Position numbers and translations under genes: made by a program. From DASSBG01 sp964583865 (GTDB lineage Bacteria; Pseudomonadota; Gammaproteobacteria; Xanthomonadales; Rhodanobacteraceae), in NCBI GenBank assembly GCA_964583865.1, contig CAZOXZ010000001.1:1-64000 (forward strand): 64,000 bases of DNA, read 5' to 3'. Numbering within the stretch: position 1 is the first letter of the stretch; each line of letters opens with the position of its first letter. Below, one piece after another: positions 18,495-27,435 of the stretch. The notes below the pieces were generated by a model. It was given only the letters and a program-made list of their open reading frames with translations. It did not search any database and was not told the DNA's origin.

Positions 18495-19778
18495 CTACAA
18501 CGCGTGATGTCCGATGTCGCCGCGGCAGAAGGCGCCTTCAAAGCTGATTTCGCTGGCGGCTTCGTAGGCTTTGTGCTTGGCTCCGGCGAGGGTTTCATCC
18601 AGGGCACAGACGCACAGGACGCGGCCGCCGGCGGTGACCACCTGGCCATCGTCGGCGAGGCGGGTGCCGGCGTGGAAGACTTTCACGTGCGGGGCTTCGG
18701 CGCGTTCCAGGCCGGCAATCGGCAGGCCCTTGCGCACGCGGCCCGGGTAGCCGCCCGAGCACAGCACCACGCCCAGGGCCGCGCGCGGATCCCAGTGGGT
18801 CGTGGCTGCATCCAGCTCGCGGTCCAGGGCTGCCTCGATCAGGTCGGCGAGGTCGGACTCCAGGCGCAGCAGCAAGGGCTGGGTTTCCGGGTCACCCATG
18901 CGCACGTTGAACTCCACCACGTGAGGGTTGCCGGCAGCATCGATCATCAGGCCGGCGTACAGGAAGCCGATGAAGGGCGTGCCGTCCGCCGCCATGCCGT
19001 CCAGCACCGGCTGGATGACACGCGCCATGATGCGCTGCTCGACATCGGCATCGACACACGGGGCCGGGGAAATGGCGCCCATGCCGCCGGTGTTGGGACC
19101 GATGTCACCGGCGTCACGACGCTTGTGGTCCTGGCTGGAAGCCAGCGGCAGGGCGTGCTTGCCGTCGGCCAAAACAATGAAGCTGGCTTCTTCGCCCTCG
19201 AGGAAGGCCTCGATGACAATCTCGCGCGAGGCCTCGCCGAAAGCCCGGCTGCCCAGCATGTCCCGCACTGCCTGCTCGGCTTCGGCCACGGTCTGGGCCA
19301 CGATCACGCCCTTGCCGCCGGCCAGACCATCGGCCTTGATGACGATGGGTGCGCCCTGCTTGCGCACATGCGCCAGCGCCGGCTCGATCTCGCGGAACAC
19401 GGCATGGCGGGCGGTCGGGATGCCGTGGCGAGCCATGAAATCCTTGGCGAAGGCCTTGGAGCCTTCCAGTTGTGCGGGGATGGCGCGCGGGCCGAAGCAG
19501 CGCAGGCCTGCAGCCGCAAATCGGTCCACCAGCCCGGCCACCAGCGGTGCTTCAGGGCCGACCACGGTAAACATCGGTGCTTCGTCCTGCGCCAGTTGCA
19601 GCAACCCGTTGATGTCGTCGGCAGCCACGGCCACGTTGCGCACATCGGGCTCGGCAGCCGTGCCGGCATTGCCCGGCGCCACCAGGACCTCGTCGATGCG
19701 CGACGAGCGGGCGAGTTTCCAGGCCAGAGCGTGTTCACGGCCACCGCCGCCGATGACCAGTACTTTGCGTTGGGACAT
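18495..19778 (-). CDS. purD: Phosphoribosylamine--glycine ligase
   Basis: PurD (GAR synthetase) joins phosphoribosylamine and glycine using ATP, the second step of purine synthesis. The 427 residues match E. coli (429). VIGGGGREHALAWKL opens the N-domain. IKADGLAGGKGVI is the ATP-grasp lid region, and GPNTGGMGA and VEFNVRMGDPETQP are metal and substrate sites. The ATG follows the stop of the AMP-ligase gene after one base, so the two are probably translated together. No other pur gene is adjacent. Confidence 0.95.
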   Translation of the reverse strand: MSQRKVLVIGGGGREHALAWKLARSSRIDEVLVAPGNAGTAAEPDVRNVAVAADDINGLLQLAQDEAPMFTVVGPEAPLVAGLVDRFAAAGLRCFGPRAIPAQLEGSKAFAKDFMARHGIPTARHAVFREIEPALAHVRKQGAPIVIKADGLAGGKGVIVAQTVAEAEQAVRDMLGSRAFGEASREIVIEAFLEGEEASFIVLADGKHALPLASSQDHKRRDAGDIGPNTGGMGAISPAPCVDADVEQRIMARVIQPVLDGMAADGTPFIGFLYAGLMIDAAGNPHVVEFNVRMGDPETQPLLLRLESDLADLIEAALDRELDAATTHWDPRAALGVVLCSGGYPGRVRKGLPIAGLERAEAPHVKVFHAGTRLADDGQVVTAGGRVLCVCALDETLAGAKHKAYEAASEISFEGAFCRGDIGHHAL

Positions 19779-19779
19779 G

Positions 19780-21111
19780 TCAGGACTCCAGTTCTGCCAG
19801 CGCCTGCAACAAGGCGGCACGCGGCAATTTGCCCACGGCGTTGCGCGGCAGATTGCCGACACGATGCAGCCGACGCGGCAGGAAGGCCGGGTCGATCTGC
19901 CGCCTGAGAGCGGCGAGAATATCAGCTTCGGCCAGCCGCGGCGCCACCACCAGGGCAGCCAGGCGCCGGGTGCGCTGGCCGGGCCGTGCATCGAGCTGGA
20001 ACATCACGCCATCGACGACGCCCTCGATGGCCTTCAGACGTCGTGTCAGATCGTTCAGGGAGGCACGCTTGCCGGCAATTTCCACCTGGTCGGCATGGCG
20101 GCCGCAAAGACGGAAGTGCCGCGCATCGGGTTGTTCCACGAGGTCCGCCAACAGCATGTCTTCAGGCAACCAGTCCGCCCTGACGAGGCTGCCGTCGTCC
20201 CGTGCCACCAACGCGACGCCCTCGTGCAGCGTCCACACATCGCCGCGTACCGGCTGACGGTGGGCGATGATGCAGGTCTCGGTGGCACCGAAGAACTCGA
20301 TGACGGGCGCGCCGCAGCGGCGTTCGGCGCGCTCGGCCAGATCGACCGGCAACGGCGCCGTGGCACTGGCGATGCCGGCCATGGGCGGCAGCTCCAGGCC
20401 CGCATCCAGCAGGCTGGCCAGGTGCAGCGGCGTGGTCACCAGCAGGCGCGGCGCCGGCACCGCTTCAAGTGCCGCAACAATGTCGGCCGGGTACAGCGGC
20501 ACATCGCAGGCCACGGCCAAGGGGCCGCCCAATGGCAACAGCAGGGCCATTTCCACGCCGTACATGTGCTGCGGCGGCACCGTGGGCACGATGTTGAACG
20601 GCCCGCCCGTGGCCTGCATCAACACGGCCATGTTGCGCTCGTTGCTGGCCTGGAATTGACCCCAGAGCTTGCGGTGGGCGCTGGGCTGGCCGGTGGAACC
20701 GGAGGTGTGGCCGATGATGACGCATTGGTCGATCGGGATCATGGGCACGGTCTGGTCGTGCCCGGCGCCCGACGGCGGCAGACGCAGGCAGTCCATGCCC
20801 GGATCGGGATCATCATGCCCGACGACCACCGTGCTGCCCGGATGGGGGGCCCGCACTTCGGCCACGGCCTGCGGCGCCCGCGAGGGCGGCAACAGGCTGC
20901 ACTGGCCGGCGGTGGCGGCAGCGGCAAAGGCCACGGTGAAGTCGTAGCGCTGCCGGCACAGGTTCACCACGGGTGCCGTGGGCGACAGCGCCGCGCGTGC
21001 CTGGGCCACGTCGGCCAGAAACGTCGAGTGCAGGACCGGCTCGCCATCACGCCAGAACAAGGGCCGCAGCGCGTCACCGGCAACCAGCAATGGCAGGGAT
21101 TCGGCGGACAA
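19780..21111 (-). CDS. AMP-dependent synthetase/ligase (aryl-polyene/xanthomonadin type)
   Basis: This 443-residue adenylate-forming enzyme has the P-loop IIGHTSGSTGQPSAHRK near residue 135, the acyl-site FFGATETC near 280, and the C-terminal NAVGKLPRAAL with the catalytic Lys. It is shorter than standard acyl-CoA synthetases and resembles the AMP-ligases that activate the aryl starter in aryl-polyene pigment clusters; that assignment is inference. The frame opens with TTG at 21111, preceded by GGGAG about 9 bases upstream. It lies 15 bp after tsaC and one base before purD. Confidence 0.78.
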   Translation of the reverse strand: MSAESLPLLVAGDALRPLFWRDGEPVLHSTFLADVAQARAALSPTAPVVNLCRQRYDFTVAFAAAATAGQCSLLPPSRAPQAVAEVRAPHPGSTVVVGHDDPDPGMDCLRLPPSGAGHDQTVPMIPIDQCVIIGHTSGSTGQPSAHRKLWGQFQASNERNMAVLMQATGGPFNIVPTVPPQHMYGVEMALLLPLGGPLAVACDVPLYPADIVAALEAVPAPRLLVTTPLHLASLLDAGLELPPMAGIASATAPLPVDLAERAERRCGAPVIEFFGATETCIIAHRQPVRGDVWTLHEGVALVARDDGSLVRADWLPEDMLLADLVEQPDARHFRLCGRHADQVEIAGKRASLNDLTRRLKAIEGVVDGVMFQLDARPGQRTRRLAALVVAPRLAEADILAALRRQIDPAFLPRRLHRVGNLPRNAVGKLPRAALLQALAELES

Positions 21112-21126
21112 GAAAAGCTCCCGGAG

Positions 21127-21687
21127 TCAGTCGCGAATGATAGCGCCGCTCACGGCATCGCGTATGGTCGTCGGTCGCGCCTGGTCGCCCAGCGGGCCGT
21201 CGATGATGGCGCCCAGAGCGTTGCCGAATTGCCGGCGCACCTCGACAGCCGAGCGTGCCGGCAGCTGGCCGTGGCGATTGGCACTCGTGGACACCAGGGC
21301 ACCACCGAAGGCACGACAAAGGCTGGAGGCCAGAGGATGCGCCGTCACGCGCAAGGCAATGCCCGGATGCTTGCCTGACAGCCACGCCGGCACGTTGCCG
21401 GCGCGCGGAAAGATCCAGGTATACGGCCCCGGCCAGGTCGCGCGGATATCGGCCAGACGGCCGGCATCCACGGACGTGGTGTCGATGAATGATTCAATCT
21501 GGCCGTAGTCGGCGGCTATCAGCAGCACGCCGTGATCCAGGGGCCGCGCCTTCAGCGCCACCAGCCGGTGAAAGGCGGTCTCGTCATGCGGATCGCAGCT
21601 CAACCCGTAGACGGCCTCGGTCGGGCAGGCCACCACGCCACCGTGGCGCAGTGCCTCGGCGGCCAGCTGAATGAGCGACAGGTTCAT
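21127..21687 (-). CDS. tsaC: L-threonylcarbamoyladenylate synthase
   Basis: TsaC (YrdC/Sua5 family) makes threonylcarbamoyl-AMP from threonine, bicarbonate and ATP for the universal t6A37 modification of ANN-decoding tRNAs. The 186-residue length is that of the single-domain form. It has ACPTEAVYGLSCDP, LKARPLDHGVLLI, TWPGPYTWIFP and the nucleotide loop ALVSTSANRHGQ. It follows topA by 9 bp and precedes the AMP-ligase by 15 bp, inside a topA-tsaC-ligase-purD transcript. Confidence 0.93.
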   Translation of the reverse strand: MNLSLIQLAAEALRHGGVVACPTEAVYGLSCDPHDETAFHRLVALKARPLDHGVLLIAADYGQIESFIDTTSVDAGRLADIRATWPGPYTWIFPRAGNVPAWLSGKHPGIALRVTAHPLASSLCRAFGGALVSTSANRHGQLPARSAVEVRRQFGNALGAIIDGPLGDQARPTTIRDAVSGAIIRD

Positions 21688-21696
21688 GCCCGGCGC

Positions 21697-24225
21697 TCAG
21701 AACGGTGCATCGTCGGCGTCCGTACTGGTCGCCTTGCCGCTGGGCGCTTTTCGCGCGGCTTTCTTCGTGGCGGTCTTCTTGCTGGCAGATTTTTTCGTGG
21801 CAGCCTTTTTTGCCGCCGTCTTGCGCGTCTTCTTTGTCGCGGCCTTCTTCGTGGCCGACTTCTTCGCCGTGGACTTCTTCGCCGTGGATTTCTTCGCAGC
21901 GGCCTTCTTCGTGGCCGTCTTCTTGCGCGCCCCGCGACGCTTGCGTTCGGGCGCGGCCGCGATCAGCTCCTTGCATTCTTCGTGCGTCAGCGACTCGGGC
22001 TCGCGCTCCTTGGGCATCTTGGCATTCTTGTTGCCGTCGGTAATGTACGGCCCCCAGCGTCCCTTGAGGATCTGGATGCCGTCGTCGAACTCCTTGATGA
22101 TGCGATTGGCCAGGTACTCGCGTTTTTCCTGCAACAGCTGGCGTGCGCGTGCCAGATCAACGGTGTAAGGATCGTCCTCGCCTTTTTTCAGCGAGGCGAA
22201 CAGGTCACCTTCACGCACGTAGGGGCCGAAGCGGCCAATGGCGGCCTTGATCATCTCGCCGGACTCGCCCAGCCCCAGCTCACGCGGCAACTTGAACAGG
22301 TCCAGCGCCTGCTCCAGGGTGATGGTGTGCATCGACTGGCCCGGCAGCAGGCTGGCGTAGGTCGGCTTGTCGCCGTCATCGCGCTCGCCGATTTGCGCGA
22401 ACGGGCCGTAGGGCCCCAGGCGCACGGCCACCGGCTTGCCGCTCTTGGGATCGGTGCCCAGCTTGCGCGCACCGGTGGCCTCGCTGCGCTCGACGGTTTC
22501 CAGCTTCTCGTCCACCAGGTGCTTGAACGGCTCCCAGAAGCCTTCCAGCAAGGGCACCCATTCCTTTTCGCCACGACTGATGGCATCGAGCTGGTCTTCC
22601 AGACGCGCGGTAAATTCGTAGTCCACGTACTGGGTGAAGTGCGTGGTCAGGAACATGCTCACCGCGCGGCCCACGTCGGTGGGATGGAAACGCCGGCTTT
22701 CCAGGGTGACGTACTCGCGATTCAGCAGCACGCGAATGATGGAAGCGTAGGTGGAAGGACGGCCGATGCCGTATTCCTCCATGGTCTTCACCAGGCTGGC
22801 CTCGGAGTAGCGCGGCGGCGGCTCGGTGAAATGCTGGTCGGCGAGGATGTCGGTCAAGGGCAGCTTTTCGCCTTCTTCCAGCGACGGCAGACGCTTGTCG
22901 TCATCTTCCTTTTTCTTGCGGTTCTCGTTGCCTTCCTCGTACACGGCCAGGAAGCCGGGATCGACGATGGTGGTTAAGGTGGCGCGGAAACTGGAATCGC
23001 CCACGGGAAAGTCCACGGCCACGGTGCTAAGGGTGGCGTGGATCATCTGGCAGGCCACGGCGCGCTTCCAGATCAACTCGTACAGGCGCTGCTGATCGCG
23101 CTCAAGGTACTTGTTCACGTCCGCCGGCCGGCGCAGGGCCGAAGTCGGGCGGATGGCCTCGTGGGCCTCCTGGGCATTCTTGGACTTGGTCTTGTAGACC
23201 TGCGGCTTGTCCGGCACGGCCTTGTCGCCGTAGTCCTCACTGATCAATTGCCGCAACTCGGCCACGGCGTCCTGCGACAGGGCAGTGGCGTCCGTACGCA
23301 TGTAGGAAATCAGGCCGACGGTGCCTTCCCCGCCCAGGGCCACGCCTTCGTACAGGCCCTGCGCCACGCGCATGGTGCGGCTGGTGGAAAACCCCAGCTT
23401 GCGCGAGGCTTCCTGCTGCAGCGTGGACGTGGTGAACGGTGGCGCCGGGCGGCGACGACGCTGCTTGTGCGTGATCTCGCCCACCTGGAGTTCGCCCGCG
23501 GCGGCGTCCAGCAAGGCCTGACGCACAGCCGCGGCGCGCTCGCCGTCAGTGATGTCGAACTGCTCGAATTTCTTGCCGTCCAGTTGCGTCAGGCGGGCAC
23601 GAAAATCGCCCTTGGGATGCTTCAGGTCGGCCTCGATGGTCCAGTATTCACGCGCCTGGAACGCTTCGATCTCCGCTTCGCGCTCGCAGATCATGCGCAA
23701 GGCAGGCGTCTGCACCCGGCCGGCTGACAGGCCGCGACGCACCTTGCGCCACAGAACCGGCGACAGGTTGAAACCGACGAGGTAATCCAGCGCCCGACGC
23801 GCCTGCTGGGCATCGACCAGGTCGCCGGACAGCTCGCGCGGCTGGTCCACGGCGGCCTTGATGGCGCGCGGCGTGATCTCGGAAAAGACCACACGATGCA
23901 TCTCCTTGTCATCGACCAGGCCGCGGTCGGCGAGGATCTTGCTGATATGCCAGCTGATGGCTTCGCCCTCGCGGTCCAGGTCGGTGGCCAGGTAAATGGC
24001 CTCGGCCTTCTTTGCCGCCCTGGCGATGGCATCGACGTGCTTTTCGTTGCGCTCGATCAACTCGTAGTTCATGGCAAAGCCATGCTCGGTGTCGACGGCG
24101 CCTTCCTTGGGTCTGAGGTCACGCACATGGCCATAGGACGCCAGCACCTCGAAGTCGTTTCCGAGGTACTTCTTGATCGTCTTGGCCTTGGCAGGCGATT
24201 CAACAATGAGCAGGTTTTTGGCCAT
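21697..24225 (-). CDS. topA: DNA topoisomerase I with lysine-rich tail
   Basis: This type IA topoisomerase removes negative supercoils. Of 842 residues, the first part is the Toprim domain (LLIVESPAKAKTIKKYLG; YLATDLDREGEAISWH). The catalytic Tyr is residue 308 in GLISYMRTDA. The C-terminal half has no Cys4 zinc fingers; instead it has repeated LGPYGPFAQIG / IGRFGPYVREG / GRWGPYITDG-type units. The last about 75 residues are a histone H1-like tail of KKSTAKKS/KKAATKK repeats ending DADDAPF. Repetitive codons in this tail (21740-21950) are a likely site of length variation. Confidence 0.95.
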   Translation of the reverse strand: MAKNLLIVESPAKAKTIKKYLGNDFEVLASYGHVRDLRPKEGAVDTEHGFAMNYELIERNEKHVDAIARAAKKAEAIYLATDLDREGEAISWHISKILADRGLVDDKEMHRVVFSEITPRAIKAAVDQPRELSGDLVDAQQARRALDYLVGFNLSPVLWRKVRRGLSAGRVQTPALRMICEREAEIEAFQAREYWTIEADLKHPKGDFRARLTQLDGKKFEQFDITDGERAAAVRQALLDAAAGELQVGEITHKQRRRRPAPPFTTSTLQQEASRKLGFSTSRTMRVAQGLYEGVALGGEGTVGLISYMRTDATALSQDAVAELRQLISEDYGDKAVPDKPQVYKTKSKNAQEAHEAIRPTSALRRPADVNKYLERDQQRLYELIWKRAVACQMIHATLSTVAVDFPVGDSSFRATLTTIVDPGFLAVYEEGNENRKKKEDDDKRLPSLEEGEKLPLTDILADQHFTEPPPRYSEASLVKTMEEYGIGRPSTYASIIRVLLNREYVTLESRRFHPTDVGRAVSMFLTTHFTQYVDYEFTARLEDQLDAISRGEKEWVPLLEGFWEPFKHLVDEKLETVERSEATGARKLGTDPKSGKPVAVRLGPYGPFAQIGERDDGDKPTYASLLPGQSMHTITLEQALDLFKLPRELGLGESGEMIKAAIGRFGPYVREGDLFASLKKGEDDPYTVDLARARQLLQEKREYLANRIIKEFDDGIQILKGRWGPYITDGNKNAKMPKEREPESLTHEECKELIAAAPERKRRGARKKTATKKAAAKKSTAKKSTAKKSATKKAATKKTRKTAAKKAATKKSASKKTATKKAARKAPSGKATSTDADDAPF

Positions 24226-24306
24226 CGGGCAGGTTCTTGTCGCGAGTTGAAGGATGAATCAGGCTTGAATCGGCCTATTAGTTGGAAACACAGCCGGCGC
24301 CGACTG

Positions 24307-25458
24307 TCAAGCTTGCGTTTTGTCGGGCGGTCGATGAAGGCGCTGGAAACGCCCTCCGGGAAGGCTGGCCACGTGGCCGGCAAGTTCGAGCTCCAGCAGC
24401 GCGGATGATACCCCCGCAGCCGGCATCCGGGTACGCTCTGCCAGCTCATCCAGCGAGGCCGGCGCCTCCCCGAGCGCGTTCAGCACCGGCGCCAGGGCCG
24501 CATCCACCGGCGTGGTATCGTCCGCGCCGGACATTTGTTGCAGCCGTTCGCCAAGCTCGCGGCCAAAGCGTTGTGCCGGGCCGGCCAGCAGGTCGCGAAC
24601 CTCACGTGGGTGCTCGACGAGCGCCGCTCCGTCGCGGATCAGCTTGTGGCAACCCTGCTTGGTCGGAAGGTGGATCGAGCCCGGCACGGCCATGACCTCG
24701 CGACCCTGTTCGGAAGCCAGGCGCGCGGTGATCAGGGAACCGGACCGCAGGCCGGCCTCGATGACAAGCGTGCCCAGGCTGAGACCGGAAATGATGCGGT
24801 TGCGACGCGGAAAGTTGCGTGCGTGCGGCGGCGTGCCCAGTGGAAACTCGCTCACCAGCGCGCCCTCGGCGACAATGTCACGGGCTAGGGCCTCGTGCTT
24901 GCGCGGGTACAGCCGGTCCACGCCGGTGCCCAGCACGGCCACGGTGCGGCCTCCGGCATCGAGGGCGGCCCGATGGGCGGCGCCATCCACACCGTCAGCC
25001 AGACCGCTGGTGATCACCAGACCCGCCGCAGCCAGCTGCGCGGCAAAGTCACGACTGTCAGCCAGGCCCTGCGGCGAGGCGTTGCGCGAACCCACAATCG
25101 CCAGTTGCGGCTGCAGCAACAGGTCGGGATTGCCAATGACAAACAGCGCCACCGGCACCGAATCCACGTTCTCCAGTTGCGGTGGAAAATCATCATCCAC
25201 GAACCGCAAAAAATGGTGCTCGGGTGCTTCCAGCCAGGCGATATCGGCCGCCAGCAGATCCTCGTCCGGTGCTGCCAGCCATTCGCGGGTAGCAGGCTTC
25301 AAGATGTACTCGCGCACCAGTGCAGCCAGCGGATGTGCCAGGACATCGCACGCCTTGCCGTCATGCGCCAGCAACATCTGGCGCAGCGTGGCCGGGCCCA
25401 GATGCGGTGCACGCAACAAGGTCAACCAGGCTTTCAACTCACTGTTGTTGTTCCCCAT
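24307..25458 (-). CDS. dprA: DNA-processing protein DprA
   Basis: DprA binds incoming single-stranded DNA and loads RecA during natural transformation. The product has 383 residues from the ATG at 25458 (MGNNNSELKAWL). It has an N-terminal SAM-like region, then a Rossmann core with AIVGSRNASPQG, TSGLADGVDGAAHRAAL, PRRNRIISGLS and KQGCHKLIRDGA. A C-terminal winged helix follows (LDELAERTRMPAAGVSSALLELEL). The open frame extends upstream to 25512, but that part is the terminator hairpin region. It lies 81 bp before topA; the smg (DUF494) gene often found between them is absent. Confidence 0.93.
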   Translation of the reverse strand: MGNNNSELKAWLTLLRAPHLGPATLRQMLLAHDGKACDVLAHPLAALVREYILKPATREWLAAPDEDLLAADIAWLEAPEHHFLRFVDDDFPPQLENVDSVPVALFVIGNPDLLLQPQLAIVGSRNASPQGLADSRDFAAQLAAAGLVITSGLADGVDGAAHRAALDAGGRTVAVLGTGVDRLYPRKHEALARDIVAEGALVSEFPLGTPPHARNFPRRNRIISGLSLGTLVIEAGLRSGSLITARLASEQGREVMAVPGSIHLPTKQGCHKLIRDGAALVEHPREVRDLLAGPAQRFGRELGERLQQMSGADDTTPVDAALAPVLNALGEAPASLDELAERTRMPAAGVSSALLELELAGHVASLPGGRFQRLHRPPDKTQA

Positions 25459-25483
25459 CGGCTGCCGTCCCCATCCACGAGAC

Positions 25484-25510
25484 AAAAACGCGCGGCCGAG
25501 GCCGCGCGCC
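25484..25510 (-). terminator. Intrinsic terminator between lysM and dprA
   Basis: On the minus strand the arms CGCGCGGCC and GGCCGCGCG form a GC-rich stem with a two-base loop, followed directly by TTTTT. It lies 26 bp after the lysM stop and about 25 bp before the dprA start. It should end or attenuate lysM transcription, so dprA may need its own promoter or read-through. Confidence 0.75.
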
Positions 25511-25535
25511 ATGACAACGCCGCAACGCGACCGGC

Positions 25536-26687
25536 TTACTCCGGCATCCGCAGACGGTCGCCCAGCTGCACCGGACGGATGCCGTCCATGATCAGACCGT
25601 AGCTGACCTCGTCAAACGTGCGGAACACCATGACATGACCGACGTACTCTTCGGGCAGCTGCACCTTGTCCGCGAACAGGCGGCTGTTGGAAGTCATCTC
25701 GTCGTTGATCACCGCGCCCGGCTGGAAGACCGTGTATGTGTTGCCGTTGGCCACGCCGTCGCTGCTGCCAGCCGACAAGGCCACGACCTGCATGCTGCCG
25801 GCCGAATCGATGGCATCGGCGAAGGCAATCACGCGCATGTCGTCCGGCACACTGGCGGGTGCATGCGGGAAGTAGGTGGCATCGTAGGGCGCATCATCCA
25901 TCGGCAACAGGCGGTCACCGGCACGGATTTCACGGCTGGAAGAGTGGATCAGTACCGTGGCCGGGTCACCAGTGCGCTGCACCCGGACCTCGCCGACAAC
26001 CTGAACTTCGATGCCCAGCGGATCACCCTTGCCAAAGTGACCATCCCCACGCGTGAATTCCTTCCACGGGCCACGCACCATGGCGACATTGCTGTCCAGC
26101 ACGTGGGCGACCTTCTCGAAATCACCATCATCGCGCGAGCCGAAACTGCGGAAGGCGTGCGTCGGTCGCACGATGGCCAGATGTTGCCCCGGCTGCGCGT
26201 CAAGATTGCGAATATAGGCAAACTGACCCGGCGTGCCACGCAGGCGGTTGTCCTCGAAGGCCACCACGTACGGTGCCTCCTCAAGCTGGTCGGCATCCAT
26301 GACGCGGTAATCCTTGAGGAAGGACTTGATCGCGTGCAACGGCACCGGCGGAATGGGATCAAGATCCGACTCGCGCACGCCCGGCGTCAGCTTGACATAA
26401 AAGCCGTCGCCCTTGGCGCCTTCGGCCGTGCCTCCGGCCCCGGCATACGACAGGTTCAACACATCACCGGGATAAATCAGGTGCGGGTTGACCACCTGCG
26501 GATTGGCGCGCCAGATCTCCGGCCACAGCCACGGCTCCTGCAAAAATTTCGCCGAGATATCCCACAAGGTATCGCCCTTCTGGACGACATAGGTATCCGG
26601 ATGATCGGCTTGCAACGTGGGCGTGGCAGCGAAGACAACAAGGCTGGCCAGCAGACCGGCTGAAAATCCAAGTAGTTTCTTAAGCAT
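25536..26687 (-). CDS. LysM-domain envelope protein
   Basis: This 383-residue secreted protein starts MLKKLLGFSAGLLASLVVFA, a signal peptide likely cut after about residue 24. A single LysM domain follows (YVVQKGDTLWDISAKFL to HLIYPGDVLNLSY, about residues 30-80), which binds peptidoglycan. The remaining 290 residues are the beta-rich domain found in the conserved gene beside dprA in many gammaproteobacteria; its activity is not known. The ATG at 26687 gives a clean signal peptide, unlike the in-frame start 60 bp upstream. Confidence 0.88.
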   Translation of the reverse strand: MLKKLLGFSAGLLASLVVFAATPTLQADHPDTYVVQKGDTLWDISAKFLQEPWLWPEIWRANPQVVNPHLIYPGDVLNLSYAGAGGTAEGAKGDGFYVKLTPGVRESDLDPIPPVPLHAIKSFLKDYRVMDADQLEEAPYVVAFEDNRLRGTPGQFAYIRNLDAQPGQHLAIVRPTHAFRSFGSRDDGDFEKVAHVLDSNVAMVRGPWKEFTRGDGHFGKGDPLGIEVQVVGEVRVQRTGDPATVLIHSSSREIRAGDRLLPMDDAPYDATYFPHAPASVPDDMRVIAFADAIDSAGSMQVVALSAGSSDGVANGNTYTVFQPGAVINDEMTSNSRLFADKVQLPEEYVGHVMVFRTFDEVSYGLIMDGIRPVQLGDRLRMPE

Positions 26688-26724
26688 GGCAGGTAATCCC
26701 CAGAATCCGATAGGATTTTGCTTG

Positions 26725-26752
26725 AGTGTACCGGAAAAACGGTTCAAGACAA
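26725..26752 (-). promoter_or_regulatory. Candidate sigma-70 promoter for lysM
   Basis: On the minus strand TTGTCT (26747-26752) and TACACT (26725-26730) are separated by 16 bp. TACACT lies about 38 bp upstream of the lysM ATG. The spacing and a 4/6 match in each box are acceptable, but this is a visual call. The same 220-bp interval must hold the divergent def promoter. Confidence 0.4.
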
Positions 26753-26907
26753 ACGATTGTGACAGGCCGTATTCGGCAAAAGCCCCCCGGAAACCTTACA
26801 ATAAATCGTATCGGGCTTGTTTTCCGCGAATTTGCCCGCAGTTTTGTATGCAACCGACTTGTGCGCTGCAAAATCCGTCGCACACACCCTTGACGAGGCC
26901 TTGTGGC

Positions 26908-27435
26908 ATGAGTTTGCTGAAGATTCTCGAGTTTCCCGATCCACGTCTGCGCACCCGCGCCGCCGAGGTCACCCACTTTGACGATGACCTGGCGACCTTG
27001 GCCGACGACATGCTCGAAACCATGTACGCCGCCTCCGGCATCGGCCTGGCGGCAACCCAGGTGGACGTGCACCAACGCATGCTGGTGCTTGATGTATCCG
27101 AGAGCGGCACCGAGCCAATGACGTTCGTCAACCCCGTCATCAAGCAGCAAAGTGACGAATGCGGCGTGCATCAGGAGGGCTGCCTGTCCGTGCCGGGCAT
27201 TTATGCCGACGTCAAGCGCGCGGCCAGCATCGTGGTCGAGGCGCAGGACGTGCGCGGCGAGGCATTCACCCTGGAAGCCGAGGGCCTGCTGGCCGTGTGC
27301 ATCCAGCATGAAATGGACCACCTCATCGGCAAGCTGTTCGTGGATTACCTGTCGCCGTTGAAACGGCAGATGGTGCGGCGCAAGCTGAACAAGCGCCACC
27401 GCCAGGACGCATCCGTCCAGGTTGCCGGTGCCTGA
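26908..27435 (+). CDS. def: Peptide deformylase
   Basis: Def removes the formyl group from nascent N-terminal Met using a bound metal. At 175 residues it has all three catalytic motifs: GIGLAATQV, EGCLSVPG (metal Cys) and QHEMDHL (two metal His and the catalytic Glu). The start MSLLKILEFPDPRL is typical. fmt follows with no gap, and rsmB lies downstream, the common def-fmt-rsmB order. Confidence 0.96.
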   Translation: MSLLKILEFPDPRLRTRAAEVTHFDDDLATLADDMLETMYAASGIGLAATQVDVHQRMLVLDVSESGTEPMTFVNPVIKQQSDECGVHQEGCLSVPGIYADVKRAASIVVEAQDVRGEAFTLEAEGLLAVCIQHEMDHLIGKLFVDYLSPLKRQMVRRKLNKRHRQDASVQVAGA

